18,231 nt of DNA from DATJQF01 sp035505995 (GCA_035505995.1 DATJQF010000088.1:1-18231); one strand, 5' to 3'; counted from the first letter of the stretch, positions 6,496 through 13,973 are shown. Program-made: numbers and translations. Notes: generated from the letters alone by a model not told the origin.

Positions 6496-7425
6496 GTGAA
6501 GCTCTATACCGATTTTGACCAGTGTGGACTGATCCGGAACGCGGTGGTTACGACAGGAACATTCGACGGCGTTCATATCGGCCATAAAGCCATTCTCCAG
6601 CGGCTGAAAAAGCTGGCCCTGGAAACCGGCGGAGAAACTGTTGTGATCACATTCGAACCGCATCCGCGGAAAGTCCTTTACCCGGATACCTACGGGAAAG
6701 ACCTTTACCTGATCCACTCCCTCCGCGAGAAGATCCGGCTCCTGGAGAAAGCCGGCCTGGATCATCTGATTGTGGTGCGGTTCACCCGCGAATTCTCGAT
6801 GATCTCCTCCACCGATTTCATCCGGGAGATCCTCCTGAAGAAGCTTCACGCCCGGAAGATCGTGATCGGGTATAATCATCATTTCGGCCATAACCGGGAA
6901 GGAGACTTTGAGAAACTGAAAGCCATGGGGATGGAATTTGGGTTCGACGTGGAAGAGATCCCCGAGCAGGAGATACAGCACGAGTCGGTGAGCGGAACCC
7001 GCATCCGGGAGGCGCTGGAAGCCGGCGATATCCGGAAGGCAAACCGGTACCTGGATCATCATTACCTCATCCTGGGCGAACCGGTACTTTCCCGGAAACC
7101 GCTGGCCGGGACCGGCATCTCGGGTTACCGGGTGTTGATCGAAGAAGAAAGCAAGCTGATCCCTCCCGACGGGGTTTACGCGGTCAGTGCAGTCGACGGC
7201 GAGCACTGCCTGAAAGCGGTTTGCCATATCCGTAAGGAAGGCGGTACTTCGATAGATGCCGTCGTGGAATTTTTTGTCCCTGATCCGGTAGCGGAATTCC
7301 CCGCAAACCCGGTAACCCTGCTTTTTCATGACCGGTTGGGCCTCCTTCGGGAGGAACCGGGGGCCGAAGGCTTCCGCAAGCAGCTGGTTTCTGAACTGGA
7401 GATGTTGAACCAGGTTAAATTCTGA
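6496..7425 (+). CDS. ribF: RibF-like FAD synthetase with a degenerate riboflavin kinase domain
   Basis: The usual bifunctional enzyme phosphorylates riboflavin to FMN (C-terminal domain) and adenylates FMN to FAD (N-terminal domain). At 309 residues the length is normal. The N-terminal nucleotidyltransferase is intact: GTFDGVHIGHK (21-31), FEPHPRKVL, STDFIREIL, IGYNHHFG and SGTRIREAL. The kinase half keeps its framework (HHYLILGEPV, then KLIPPDGVYAV). However, the Mg-ATP motif GxPTAN is replaced by ISGYR (208-212), and the NIG-RPT strand by HIRKEGG. FAD synthesis is therefore probably retained and riboflavin kinase activity probably lost. No frameshift is evident; the reading frame runs cleanly on both sides. 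The start is GTG, 11 bp after rex, and trmD follows 3 bp after the stop. Confidence 0.85.
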   Translation: MKLYTDFDQCGLIRNAVVTTGTFDGVHIGHKAILQRLKKLALETGGETVVITFEPHPRKVLYPDTYGKDLYLIHSLREKIRLLEKAGLDHLIVVRFTREFSMISSTDFIREILLKKLHARKIVIGYNHHFGHNREGDFEKLKAMGMEFGFDVEEIPEQEIQHESVSGTRIREALEAGDIRKANRYLDHHYLILGEPVLSRKPLAGTGISGYRVLIEEESKLIPPDGVYAVSAVDGEHCLKAVCHIRKEGGTSIDAVVEFFVPDPVAEFPANPVTLLFHDRLGLLREEPGAEGFRKQLVSELEMLNQVKF

Positions 7426-7428
7426 CCC

Positions 7429-8106
7429 ATGCAGATCGATATCCTGACGCTTTTTCCGGATATGTTCGAAGGACCCCTGCATCAATCCATCCTCCGCAGA
7501 TCCATGGAAAAGGGGATTGTTCAGATACGGATCCATAATATCCGGGATTATTCCATCACGAAGCACAAAACGGTGGACGATTATCCGTTCGGCGGCGGGG
7601 CGGGCATGGTCATGATGATCGAGCCGGTGGCCCGGTGCATCGAATCGCTGAAAGAAAAAACCGCGTACGATGAGATCATCTATCTCAGCCCCGACGGGGA
7701 AAAGCTGACGCAGGGCCTCGCCAACCACCTTTCCACGCTGGGGAACCTGATGCTGCTGTGCGGCCACTACAAGGGCATCGACGAACGCATCCGGGAGCAT
7801 TTCATCACGCGGGAGATCTCCATCGGCGATTATGTGCTTTCGGGCGGCGAACTGGCGGCCCTGGTGCTTACCGATGTCATGGTCCGCCTGATCCCGGGCG
7901 TATTGAACGACGAGACCTCCGCGCTCTCGGATTCGTTCCAGGATAACCTGCTCTCTCCCCCCGTTTATACCCGGCCGGCCGAATTCCGCGGCTGGAGGGT
8001 CCCCGATGTGCTCCTCTCCGGCAATGAGAAGGAGATCGTCCACTGGCGCTATGAGCAGGCACTGGAACGCACCCGCAGGCGCAGACCGGAGATTTTAGGC
8101 GAATAA
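7429..8106 (+). CDS. trmD: tRNA (guanine-N1-)-methyltransferase TrmD
   Basis: TrmD methylates G37 of tRNAs carrying a G next to the anticodon, using S-adenosylmethionine, which prevents +1 frameshifting. The 225 residues match the family length. Diagnostic segments are the N-terminus DILTLFPDMF, VDDYPFGGGAGMVM, the knot and SAM-binding region LCGHYKGIDERI, then ISIGDYVLSGGELAALVL, and the C-terminal LLSPPVYTRPAEFRG. The start ATG lies 3 bp after the ribF stop, so rex, ribF and trmD are probably co-transcribed. rplS follows but has its own promoter in the gap. Confidence 0.96.
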   Translation: MQIDILTLFPDMFEGPLHQSILRRSMEKGIVQIRIHNIRDYSITKHKTVDDYPFGGGAGMVMMIEPVARCIESLKEKTAYDEIIYLSPDGEKLTQGLANHLSTLGNLMLLCGHYKGIDERIREHFITREISIGDYVLSGGELAALVLTDVMVRLIPGVLNDETSALSDSFQDNLLSPPVYTRPAEFRGWRVPDVLLSGNEKEIVHWRYEQALERTRRRRPEILGE

Positions 8107-8160
8107 TCCCTCCCGGCCAGGAAAAAATGCCCTTCCCTGTTTTGATTTTGAAAAAATTCC

Positions 8161-8168
8161 TATCTTTG
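8161..8168 (+). promoter_or_regulatory. -7 promoter element (TAnnTTTG) of rplS
   Basis: TATCTTTG matches the consensus exactly, 38 bp before the rplS ATG. TTTG motifs occur upstream at 8141-8144 and 8147-8150, but at shorter spacing than usual for a -33 element. Confidence 0.65.
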
Positions 8169-8206
8169 CGCTCCGTTTTGAAGGACCCCATCAAAAACCG
8201 AAAGAA

Positions 8207-8563
8207 ATGAACCGCAGTGAGACGTTAAAATTCGTGGAAGACAATTATATCGCCAAAAAGGAATTCCCCGTATTCAAGGCCGGCGACACCATCACCGTTC
8301 AATACAAGATCAAGGAAGGGAACAAGGAGCGTATCCAGAACTTCCAGGGAGTGGTGCTGCAGCGCGCGGGAAAAGGCGTGAATCAAACCTTCACCATCCG
8401 CAAGATCTCCGGAAACGTGGGAGTGGAGAGGATCTTCCCGCTGTCGTCGCCCTTCATCGAAAAGATCGAGGTGAACAAAAAAGGGGTGGTACGCCGCGCC
8501 CGTATCTTTTACCTGCGAGGCCTCCGCGGCAAGAAAGCCCGTATCCGCGAAGAAAGAGTGTAA
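8207..8563 (+). CDS. rplS: 50S ribosomal protein L19
   Basis: A 118-residue ribosomal protein at the 30S-50S interface. Family hallmarks are FKAGDTITVQYKIKEGNKERIQNFQGVV, in part, then TFTIRKISGNVGVERIFPL, SPFIEKIEV and the basic C-terminus RRARIFYLRGLRGKKARI. Length and ends agree with bacterial L19. In many bacteria trmD and rplS are neighbours, as here. An own promoter precedes the gene and a strong terminator follows 11 bp after the stop. Confidence 0.97.
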   Translation: MNRSETLKFVEDNYIAKKEFPVFKAGDTITVQYKIKEGNKERIQNFQGVVLQRAGKGVNQTFTIRKISGNVGVERIFPLSSPFIEKIEVNKKGVVRRARIFYLRGLRGKKARIREERV

Positions 8564-8570
8564 CCATAAA

Positions 8571-8597
8571 AAAACCCGCCGCCGGCGGGTTTTTTTA
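8571..8597 (+). terminator. Rho-independent terminator after rplS
   Basis: CCCGCC (8575-8580) pairs with GGCGGG (8584-8589) across a GCC loop, preceded by an A-run and followed by a run of seven T (8590-8596). The A-run makes it usable from the minus strand too, so it may also end the small convergent ORF at 8799-8599. Confidence 0.9.
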
Positions 8598-8598
8598 T

Positions 8599-8799
8599 TC
8601 AGTTCATCAGCACACAGATGGGATCTCCCGGCGTGATCTTATAGACCACCAAAGCCCTCGAATAGTTGAGTATATTCCTGATCACTCTTTCGCTGGGGGA
8701 GACACCATGTTTCGGGGTTTTTTTCTTCCGGCGGCTGATGCCGTGCCGATGCGAAGAACCCGGTGATGTCGAAGAACATAGAGTAATTGATTTCCTCAT
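8599..8799 (-). CDS. Small hypothetical protein (66 residues)
   Basis: The ATG at 8799 opens a 66-residue frame that ends just before the rplS terminator. The N-terminal half is Ser/His/Arg/Lys-rich and looks disordered (SSHRHGISRRKKKTPKHG). The C-terminal half looks folded and protein-like: SPSERVIRNILNYSRALVVY, then KITPGDPICVLMN. I recall short Bacteroidota proteins with a similar NILNYS...LN tail but cannot name a family. It lies downstream of the sigma-factor gene on the same strand, separated by 112 bp that contain two hairpins. It may be a separate unit. A TTG at 8805 would add two residues and is not needed. It could be a non-coding frame. Confidence 0.5.
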   Translation of the reverse strand: MRKSITLCSSTSPGSSHRHGISRRKKKTPKHGVSPSERVIRNILNYSRALVVYKITPGDPICVLMN

Positions 8800-8807
8800 A
8801 GGCAAAT

Positions 8808-8839
8808 CGTTGGTTTTAAATCCATTTAAATAACCAACG
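8808..8839. repeat. Long interrupted palindrome upstream of the small ORF
   Basis: CGTTGGT (8808-8814) pairs with ACCAACG (8833-8839). Inside them TTTAAAT (8815-8821) pairs with ATTTAAA (8824-8830), leaving a 2-nt bulge and only CC between the arms. No T-run follows on either strand at terminator distance. It ends 9 bp before the small ORF start on the minus strand, so an operator or leader hairpin is more likely than a terminator. Confidence 0.6.
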
Positions 8840-8891
8840 GGGGAAAATGAGGGATTATTTTACGAAAAGGGAAAAAAAGTTTTAAACCGGT

Positions 8892-8911
8892 CCGGGAGGG
8901 GTAAATCCCGG
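8892..8911 (-). terminator. Possible terminator after the sigma-factor gene
   Basis: CCGGGA (8892-8897) and TCCCGG (8906-8911) form a 6-bp stem directly after the sigma stop codon. On the minus strand TTTAAAAC and a run of seven T follow, but only after about 14 nt, so efficiency is doubtful. Confidence 0.4.
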
Positions 8912-9496
8912 TTAAACGGAAAGGATGATCTCCTTTTCATTTACCAGCTTCCGAAGGTTGATCAGGGCATACCGCATCCTGCCCAGGGCCGTATTGATGC
9001 TGACATTGGTCACTTCCGCAATGTCCTTGAAGCTCATTTCACCGTAATGGCGCATGATCAGCACCTCCTTCTGCTCCTTCGGCAGATATTCGATCAGCTT
9101 CTTCACATCCTTGTGAATCTGTTCGGTAATGAGCCGTTCCTCGACCGATTCCACGGGGATCCGCACTTTCTCAAAGATGTCGTATTCATCTTTGTTCTCA
9201 ATGACCGGGATGCGCTTGGCCTTGCGGAAATAGTCGATGATCAGGTTATGCGCGATCCGCATCACCCACTGGATGAATTTGCCTTCTTCCTTGTAAGCGC
9301 CGGTCCGGATTGTGTTGATCACCTTGATGAAGGTGTCCTGGAAAAGATCCTCTGCTAGCTCCTTGTCCTTCACCACCATCAGGATATAAGCGAACACACG
9401 GCTTTTATGACGGCGGATTAATTTTTCCAGGCTGGATTGGCTACCGGTTAAATATCTACCAATCAGTTCCTGGTCGGAAACTGAATAGGCTTTCAT
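8912..9496 (-). CDS. ECF-type RNA polymerase sigma factor
   Basis: A 194-residue sigma-70 family member with only regions 2 and 4, that is, an extracytoplasmic-function type. Region 2 spans about 20-90: LIRRHKSRVFAYI, then DKELAEDLFQDTFIKV (core-binding helix) and GKFIQWVMRIAHNLIIDYFRK (-10 recognition). Region 4 spans about 130-185: IEYLPKEQKEVLIMRHYGEM and the helix-turn-helix FKDIAEVTNVSINTALGRMRYAL. No anti-sigma gene or membrane partner is adjacent, so its control is not evident here. It is divergent from uvrA. An unusual consensus-like Shine-Dalgarno precedes the ATG, and a well-matched -33/-7 promoter sits about 100 bp upstream with a hairpin in the leader. Confidence 0.92.
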   Translation of the reverse strand: MKAYSVSDQELIGRYLTGSQSSLEKLIRRHKSRVFAYILMVVKDKELAEDLFQDTFIKVINTIRTGAYKEEGKFIQWVMRIAHNLIIDYFRKAKRIPVIENKDEYDIFEKVRIPVESVEERLITEQIHKDVKKLIEYLPKEQKEVLIMRHYGEMSFKDIAEVTNVSINTALGRMRYALINLRKLVNEKEIILSV

Positions 9497-9500
9497 CTGG

Positions 9501-9506
9501 CCTCCT
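9501..9506 (-). promoter_or_regulatory. Shine-Dalgarno sequence of the sigma-factor gene
   Basis: AGGAGG lies 4 nt before the ATG at 9496 and fixes that start. It stands out because other starts in this window lack a clear Shine-Dalgarno, as is usual for Bacteroidota. Confidence 0.6.
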
Positions 9507-9559
9507 TTTTTAATGAAAAGGGTAGATACTTATTCTATAGCCGGTCTCCTATGTTTTAG

Positions 9560-9580
9560 GTACGGAACAGGGCTCCGTAC
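9560..9580 (-). repeat. Perfect 7-bp inverted repeat in the sigma-factor leader
   Basis: GTACGGA (9560-9566) and TCCGTAC (9574-9580) are separated by 7 nt. It lies about 16 bp downstream of the predicted -7 box for the sigma gene. It could be an RNA hairpin or an operator at the transcription start. There is no T-run. Confidence 0.55.
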
Positions 9581-9595
9581 GGATGGTTTGTATCG

Positions 9596-9625
9596 CAAAA
9601 ATAAGCAAAAAAAATAAAAATGCAA
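9596..9625 (-). promoter_or_regulatory. Promoter of the sigma-factor gene (-33 TTG, -7 TAnnTTTG)
   Basis: On the minus strand TTG (9625-9623) is followed after 19 bp by TATTTTTG (9603-9596). This is the best -33/-7 pair in the window. The predicted leader to the ATG at 9496 is about 90 nt. Confidence 0.65.
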
Positions 9626-9635
9626 GTTTTCTTCC

Positions 9636-9643
9636 TAATTTTG
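9636..9643 (+). promoter_or_regulatory. -7 promoter element (TAnnTTTG) of uvrA
   Basis: TAATTTTG matches the consensus exactly, 30 bp before the uvrA ATG. It diverges from the sigma-gene promoter 33 bp away. No -33 TTG was found. Confidence 0.6.
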
Positions 9644-9673
9644 ACAAATTTTGGGAGGGAACGATACCAATAA

Positions 9674-12496
9674 ATGAAGTATAATGTTGATTCACTGGAT
9701 CCTAAGGATTTCATCATCATAAAAGGGGCAAGGGTTAATAACCTGAAGAACATCAGCCTTGCCATCCCCAGGAATAAGCTTATAGTGATCACCGGACTCT
9801 CAGGTTCGGGGAAATCCTCACTGGCCTTCGATACGTTGTATGCCGACGGGCAGCGCCGGTATGTCGAGAGCCTGAGCGCCTATGCGCGGCAGTTCCTGGG
9901 CCGGATGAGCAAGCCGGAGGTGGATTATATCAGGGGGATCGCACCGGCTATTGCCATCGAGCAGCGCGTCAATACCCTGAATCCAAGGTCCACCGTTGGG
10001 ACTTCCACCGAGATCTACGAGTACCTCAAACTGCTTTTTGCACGGATCGGGAAAACCTTTTCCCCGGTCTCCGGACTCCCGGTGAAGCGCGAAACCGTGA
10101 CCGATGTGGTGGACTGGCTTAGCTCCCTGGAAAAGGATACCAAGGTCAGTGTGTTCTCCCCTATCCCGCTGGCCGACCGCAACGGCGATCTGAAAGCCAA
10201 ATGCAAGGTGCTGCTTCAGCAGGGATTTACGAGGATCATGGTAAACGACGAGATCTTCCGCATCGACGAGATCGACCCCGAAACCAAGTGCCGGGAGCAG
10301 GAGATCTACCTCCTGGTCGACCGCTTCACGATCCAGCCGGCCGATAGCGACCTGCCCGCCCGGATGGCCGATTCGGTGCAGACGGCCTTTTACGAAAGCC
10401 ACGGGGATTGCATGGTGGAATTCGGGGATCCTGAAAAAAAGCGGAAATCCTTCTCGAACCGGTTTGAAGCGGACGGGATCACCTTCGAAGAGCCTTCGGT
10501 GAATCTTTTCACCTTCAATAATCCCTACGGAGCCTGCAAGACCTGCGAAGGCTTCGGTACGGTGATCGGGATCGATGAGGATCTGGTGATCCCGAACAAG
10601 AACCTGTCCGTGTACGAGGATGCGATCGCCTGCTGGCGGGGGGAAAAGATGAGCGAATGGAAGAACGAGCTGGTGTTAAGCGCCCAGAAATTCGGATTCC
10701 CCATCCATAAGCCGGTGCGGGACCTTACCCCGGCTCAACGGGAGCTCCTATGGACCGGCAACAAGTACTTCCATGGACTGAACGAATTCTTCGATTGGGT
10801 GGAAACCCAGAATTATAAGGTGCAGTACCGGGTGATGATGTCGCGGTACCGCGGGAAAACCCTTTGCCCGGAATGCAGGGGAACCCGGCTGAGGAAGGAT
10901 GCAGGATATGTGAAGGTAGGCGGGAAATCGATCAGCGAGCTGGTCCTGACGCCGGTTGCCGGCCTGGCGGGTTTCTTCAAATCCCTGTCGCTGACCGAAT
11001 ATGAAAAATGCGTAGCCACGCGGATCCTGACCGAGATCCACAACCGGCTGAACGTGCTGAATGAAGTGGGATTGGGTTACCTGACGCTGAACCGGCTTTC
11101 TTCCACCCTTTCGGGCGGCGAATCCCAGCGGATCAACCTGGCCACCGCCCTGGGAAGCAACCTGGTCGGATCGATGTATATCCTCGACGAGCCCAGCATC
11201 GGGCTTCATCCGCGGGATACCCGGAAGCTGATCGGGGTGCTGCTGCGGCTCCGGGACCTGGGCAACACCGTGATCATCGTGGAACACGATGAGGAGATCA
11301 TCCGGGCGGCCGACGAGGTCATCGACATCGGCCCCTATGCCGGACAGCATGGCGGGGAGATCATCTTCCAGGGCAGCGTGGAAGAGCTTCTGGCCAGCCA
11401 GACCAGCATCACCGGAAAATATCTCGGCAAGAAGCTGAGCATCGCACTGCCGGAGCGGAGAAGGAAATGGAAAGACTACCTTGAACTGAAAGGAGCCCGG
11501 GAAAATAACCTGAAAGACATAGATGTCCGCATCCCCCTCAACGTTTTTACCGTGATCTCAGGGGTCAGCGGATCGGGAAAGACTTCCCTGGTGAAACGCA
11601 TCCTCTTCCCTGCCCTGAAAAAGATGTTCGACGGGTATGCCGAGCGCACCGGCAGGTTCGACGGGCTCGACGGCGACCTGAGCCGGATCGGTTCGGTGGA
11701 GCTGGTGGATCAGAACCCGATCGGGCGATCCTCGCGGTCGAACCCGGCTACTTACATCAAGGCCTGGGACGAGATCCGGAGTCTTTATGCCGATCAGCAA
11801 CTGTCGAAAGTCCGGGGGTACAAGCCCGGGTATTTCTCCTTCAATATCGAAGGCGGGCGCTGCGAGGAATGCGAGGGAGAAGGCGTGGTAAAGATCGAGA
11901 TGCAGTTCATGGCCGACCTGTACCTGACCTGCGAAACCTGCAAGGGAAAACGATTCCGTGACGAGGTGCTCGATGTGAAATTCCGCGGGAAAAGCATCGT
12001 GGATATCCTGGAAATGACCATTGACGAGGCCATGGAGTTCTTCACCGACGGGAACAAGCCTTCGGCGGCGGAAAAAAAGATCCTGGCAAGGCTCAGGCCG
12101 CTGCAGGATGTGGGGCTCGGCTACCTGCGCATGGGGCAGTCCTCGAGCACCCTGAGCGGCGGGGAAGCCCAACGCATCAAGCTGGCATTCTTCCTTTCCA
12201 AGGGCACGAACGAGAAGCCTACCCTGTTCATCTTCGACGAACCCACGACCGGCCTGCACTTCCACGACATCAGCAAGCTGCTTCATTCGTTCGAATCCCT
12301 GATCAATAACGGGCATACCATTGTCGTTATAGAGCACAACCCCGAAGTGATCAAGTCGGCCGACTGGGTGATCGACCTGGGGAAGGAAGGCGGCGAGGAA
12401 GGCGGATATATTGTCTTCGAAGGAACGCCGGAAGGGCTGGCGAAATCGAAGGAGTCGTATACCGGGAAATACCTGAAGGGGAAAACGATTAACTGA
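9674..12496 (+). CDS. uvrA: Excinuclease ABC subunit A (UvrA)
   Basis: The damage-recognition ATPase of nucleotide excision repair; it loads UvrB at bulky lesions. At 940 residues it has two ABC modules. Module I has Walker A GLSGSGKS (41-48), the insertion with YVESLSAYARQFLGRM, signature LSGGESQRI and Walker B ILDEPSIGLHPRD. Module II has Walker A GVSGSGKT (630-637), DQNPIGRSSRSNPATY, signature LSGGEAQRIKLA and Walker B IFDEPTTGLH. The C-terminal zinc site is complete (C730/C733, C753/C756). The N-terminal zinc site has only its second pair (C288/C291, GACKTCEGFG); the first CxxC is replaced by NRFEADG. From memory this is normal for Bacteroidota UvrA. The ATG start gives a normal N-terminus. 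It is monocistronic by spacing. Confidence 0.97.
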   Translation: MKYNVDSLDPKDFIIIKGARVNNLKNISLAIPRNKLIVITGLSGSGKSSLAFDTLYADGQRRYVESLSAYARQFLGRMSKPEVDYIRGIAPAIAIEQRVNTLNPRSTVGTSTEIYEYLKLLFARIGKTFSPVSGLPVKRETVTDVVDWLSSLEKDTKVSVFSPIPLADRNGDLKAKCKVLLQQGFTRIMVNDEIFRIDEIDPETKCREQEIYLLVDRFTIQPADSDLPARMADSVQTAFYESHGDCMVEFGDPEKKRKSFSNRFEADGITFEEPSVNLFTFNNPYGACKTCEGFGTVIGIDEDLVIPNKNLSVYEDAIACWRGEKMSEWKNELVLSAQKFGFPIHKPVRDLTPAQRELLWTGNKYFHGLNEFFDWVETQNYKVQYRVMMSRYRGKTLCPECRGTRLRKDAGYVKVGGKSISELVLTPVAGLAGFFKSLSLTEYEKCVATRILTEIHNRLNVLNEVGLGYLTLNRLSSTLSGGESQRINLATALGSNLVGSMYILDEPSIGLHPRDTRKLIGVLLRLRDLGNTVIIVEHDEEIIRAADEVIDIGPYAGQHGGEIIFQGSVEELLASQTSITGKYLGKKLSIALPERRRKWKDYLELKGARENNLKDIDVRIPLNVFTVISGVSGSGKTSLVKRILFPALKKMFDGYAERTGRFDGLDGDLSRIGSVELVDQNPIGRSSRSNPATYIKAWDEIRSLYADQQLSKVRGYKPGYFSFNIEGGRCEECEGEGVVKIEMQFMADLYLTCETCKGKRFRDEVLDVKFRGKSIVDILEMTIDEAMEFFTDGNKPSAAEKKILARLRPLQDVGLGYLRMGQSSSTLSGGEAQRIKLAFFLSKGTNEKPTLFIFDEPTTGLHFHDISKLLHSFESLINNGHTIVVIEHNPEVIKSADWVIDLGKEGGEEGGYIVFEGTPEGLAKSKESYTGKYLKGKTIN

Positions 12497-12513
12497 TTTT
12501 CGATTCACGAATT

Positions 12514-12565
12514 CAGATTGCAGATTCAGATCCGTGCATATTTCGTGAGAATCTGCGATAATCTG
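12514..12565. repeat. Imperfect palindromic element between uvrA and the aldehyde dehydrogenase gene
   Basis: CAGATTGCAGATTC (12514-12527) can pair with GAATCTGC (12549-12556) plus AATCTG (12560-12565). This makes a 14-bp stem with a 3-nt bulge and a 21-nt loop. CAGATT is also directly repeated within the left arm. There is no T-run, so it is not a standard terminator. It looks like a small dispersed intergenic repeat. It ends 17 bp before the next ATG. Confidence 0.6.
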
Positions 12566-12582
12566 TGGTAAAAGAAGATACC

Positions 12583-13941
12583 ATGAAAAGCATTGATCCT
12601 GCCACGAACAAGATCCTTACGGAATATCGCGAGCATACTCCGGAAGAAGTTGCGGGTATTACCGGCAAGGTTCATTCCGCATGGACCGGGTGGAAAGAAA
12701 CCACCTTCGAATACCGGTCCCAGCTGTTCAGAAACCTCGCCGGGCTCCTGCGGGCAGACAAGGATCATTATGCCCGACTGATGACCGCCGAGATGGGAAA
12801 GATCATCCGCGAATCCCTGGCAGAAACGGAAAAGTGCGCCCATGCCTGCGATTTTTACGCGGATCATGCAAAGGAACTGCTGAAGGATGAGATCCTGCCG
12901 ACGGATGCTTCCCGGAGCCTGGTCACGTTTGAGCCCCTGGGCGTGGTTTTGGCGGTGATGCCCTGGAATTTCCCGTTCTGGCAGGTGTTCCGGTTCGCCA
13001 CCACTGCCCTGATGGCCGGCAATGCCGCCGTGCTGAAACATGCCTCCAACGTGCCCGGATGCGCACTCGCGATCGAGGAGCTGTTCCGCAAGGCCGGGTT
13101 CCCGGAACATGTATTCCGGACCCTGATGATCCCTTCCGGGCAGGTCGAAACCGTGATCCGGGACCCGCGGATCATGGCCGTAACGCTGACAGGCAGCGAA
13201 GAAGCCGGCAGCCGGGTGGCATCGCTGGCCGGGAAGCTGATCAAAAAGACCGTGCTGGAGCTGGGAGGTTCCGACGCTTTCATCATCCTGGAAGATGCCG
13301 ATATGAATAAAACCATTAAAACCGCGGTCACGGCCAGGATGATCAACCAGGGACAAAGCTGTATCGCCGCCAAGCGGTTCATCATTACCAGCAGCCGAAT
13401 TGAGGAGTTTGAATCGAAGATAAAGGAGGCATTCAGCCGGCTGAAAGTCGGCGACCCGCTGGATCCCGCAACGGATGTAGGGCCCCTTGCACGGCCGGAC
13501 CTGGCGGAGGATCTTGACCGGCAGGTGAAGGAGTCCGTGTCGATGGGTGCCCGCCTGATCACAGGAGGCAAACGTATGGAAAGGCCGGGCTGCTACTACG
13601 AGCCGACCATCCTGGCCGATGTGAAGAAAGGAATGCCGGTGTACCGGCAGGAGACTTTCGGACCCGTGGTGGCCATCATCCCGGTAATAGATGAAGCCGA
13701 AGCCATTGAAGTCGCCAACGATTCCGAATTCGGACTGGGCGGGAGCGTCTGGACAGAAGACCTGCAACGCGGGGAAGCCGTCGCACGGAAGATCCGTACC
13801 GGGGCGATGTTCGTGAACGGCCTTGTGAAGTCGGACCCCCGCCTGCCCTTCGGCGGGATCAAGAAATCAGGCTATGGCCGGGAGCTTTCCTTTTACGGGA
13901 TCCGGGAATTTGTGAATATCAAAACAATCTGGATCGGGTAA
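12583..13941 (+). CDS. NAD(P)-dependent succinate-semialdehyde-type aldehyde dehydrogenase
   Basis: A 452-residue cytoplasmic aldehyde dehydrogenase, closest in pattern to the Sad/GabD succinate-semialdehyde group, which oxidises succinate semialdehyde to succinate. Key features are VMPWNFPFWQ (substrate and cofactor cleft), LTGSEEAGSRVA (nucleotide fold), general base E226 in ELGGSDAF, catalytic C260 in QGQSCIAAKRF (34 residues apart, as in the family), ETFGPV, and LPFGGIKKSGYGREL near the C-terminus. The exact aldehyde cannot be fixed from sequence. I use the ATG at 12583; a GTG at 12565 would add six residues overlapping a palindrome. It is separated from uvrA by 86 bp with a palindrome and appears to be transcribed alone. 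No promoter matching the consensus was found. Confidence 0.88.
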   Translation: MKSIDPATNKILTEYREHTPEEVAGITGKVHSAWTGWKETTFEYRSQLFRNLAGLLRADKDHYARLMTAEMGKIIRESLAETEKCAHACDFYADHAKELLKDEILPTDASRSLVTFEPLGVVLAVMPWNFPFWQVFRFATTALMAGNAAVLKHASNVPGCALAIEELFRKAGFPEHVFRTLMIPSGQVETVIRDPRIMAVTLTGSEEAGSRVASLAGKLIKKTVLELGGSDAFIILEDADMNKTIKTAVTARMINQGQSCIAAKRFIITSSRIEEFESKIKEAFSRLKVGDPLDPATDVGPLARPDLAEDLDRQVKESVSMGARLITGGKRMERPGCYYEPTILADVKKGMPVYRQETFGPVVAIIPVIDEAEAIEVANDSEFGLGGSVWTEDLQRGEAVARKIRTGAMFVNGLVKSDPRLPFGGIKKSGYGRELSFYGIREFVNIKTIWIG

Positions 13942-13973
13942 ATGAAAAATTTCTCCATCCCGGCGGAATATTT

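Noticed and set aside
6367..8043. A 558-codon antisense frame across rex, ribF and trmD
   Set aside because: It spans three recognisable genes on the other strand and its translation is His/Asp/Pro-rich with no family pattern.
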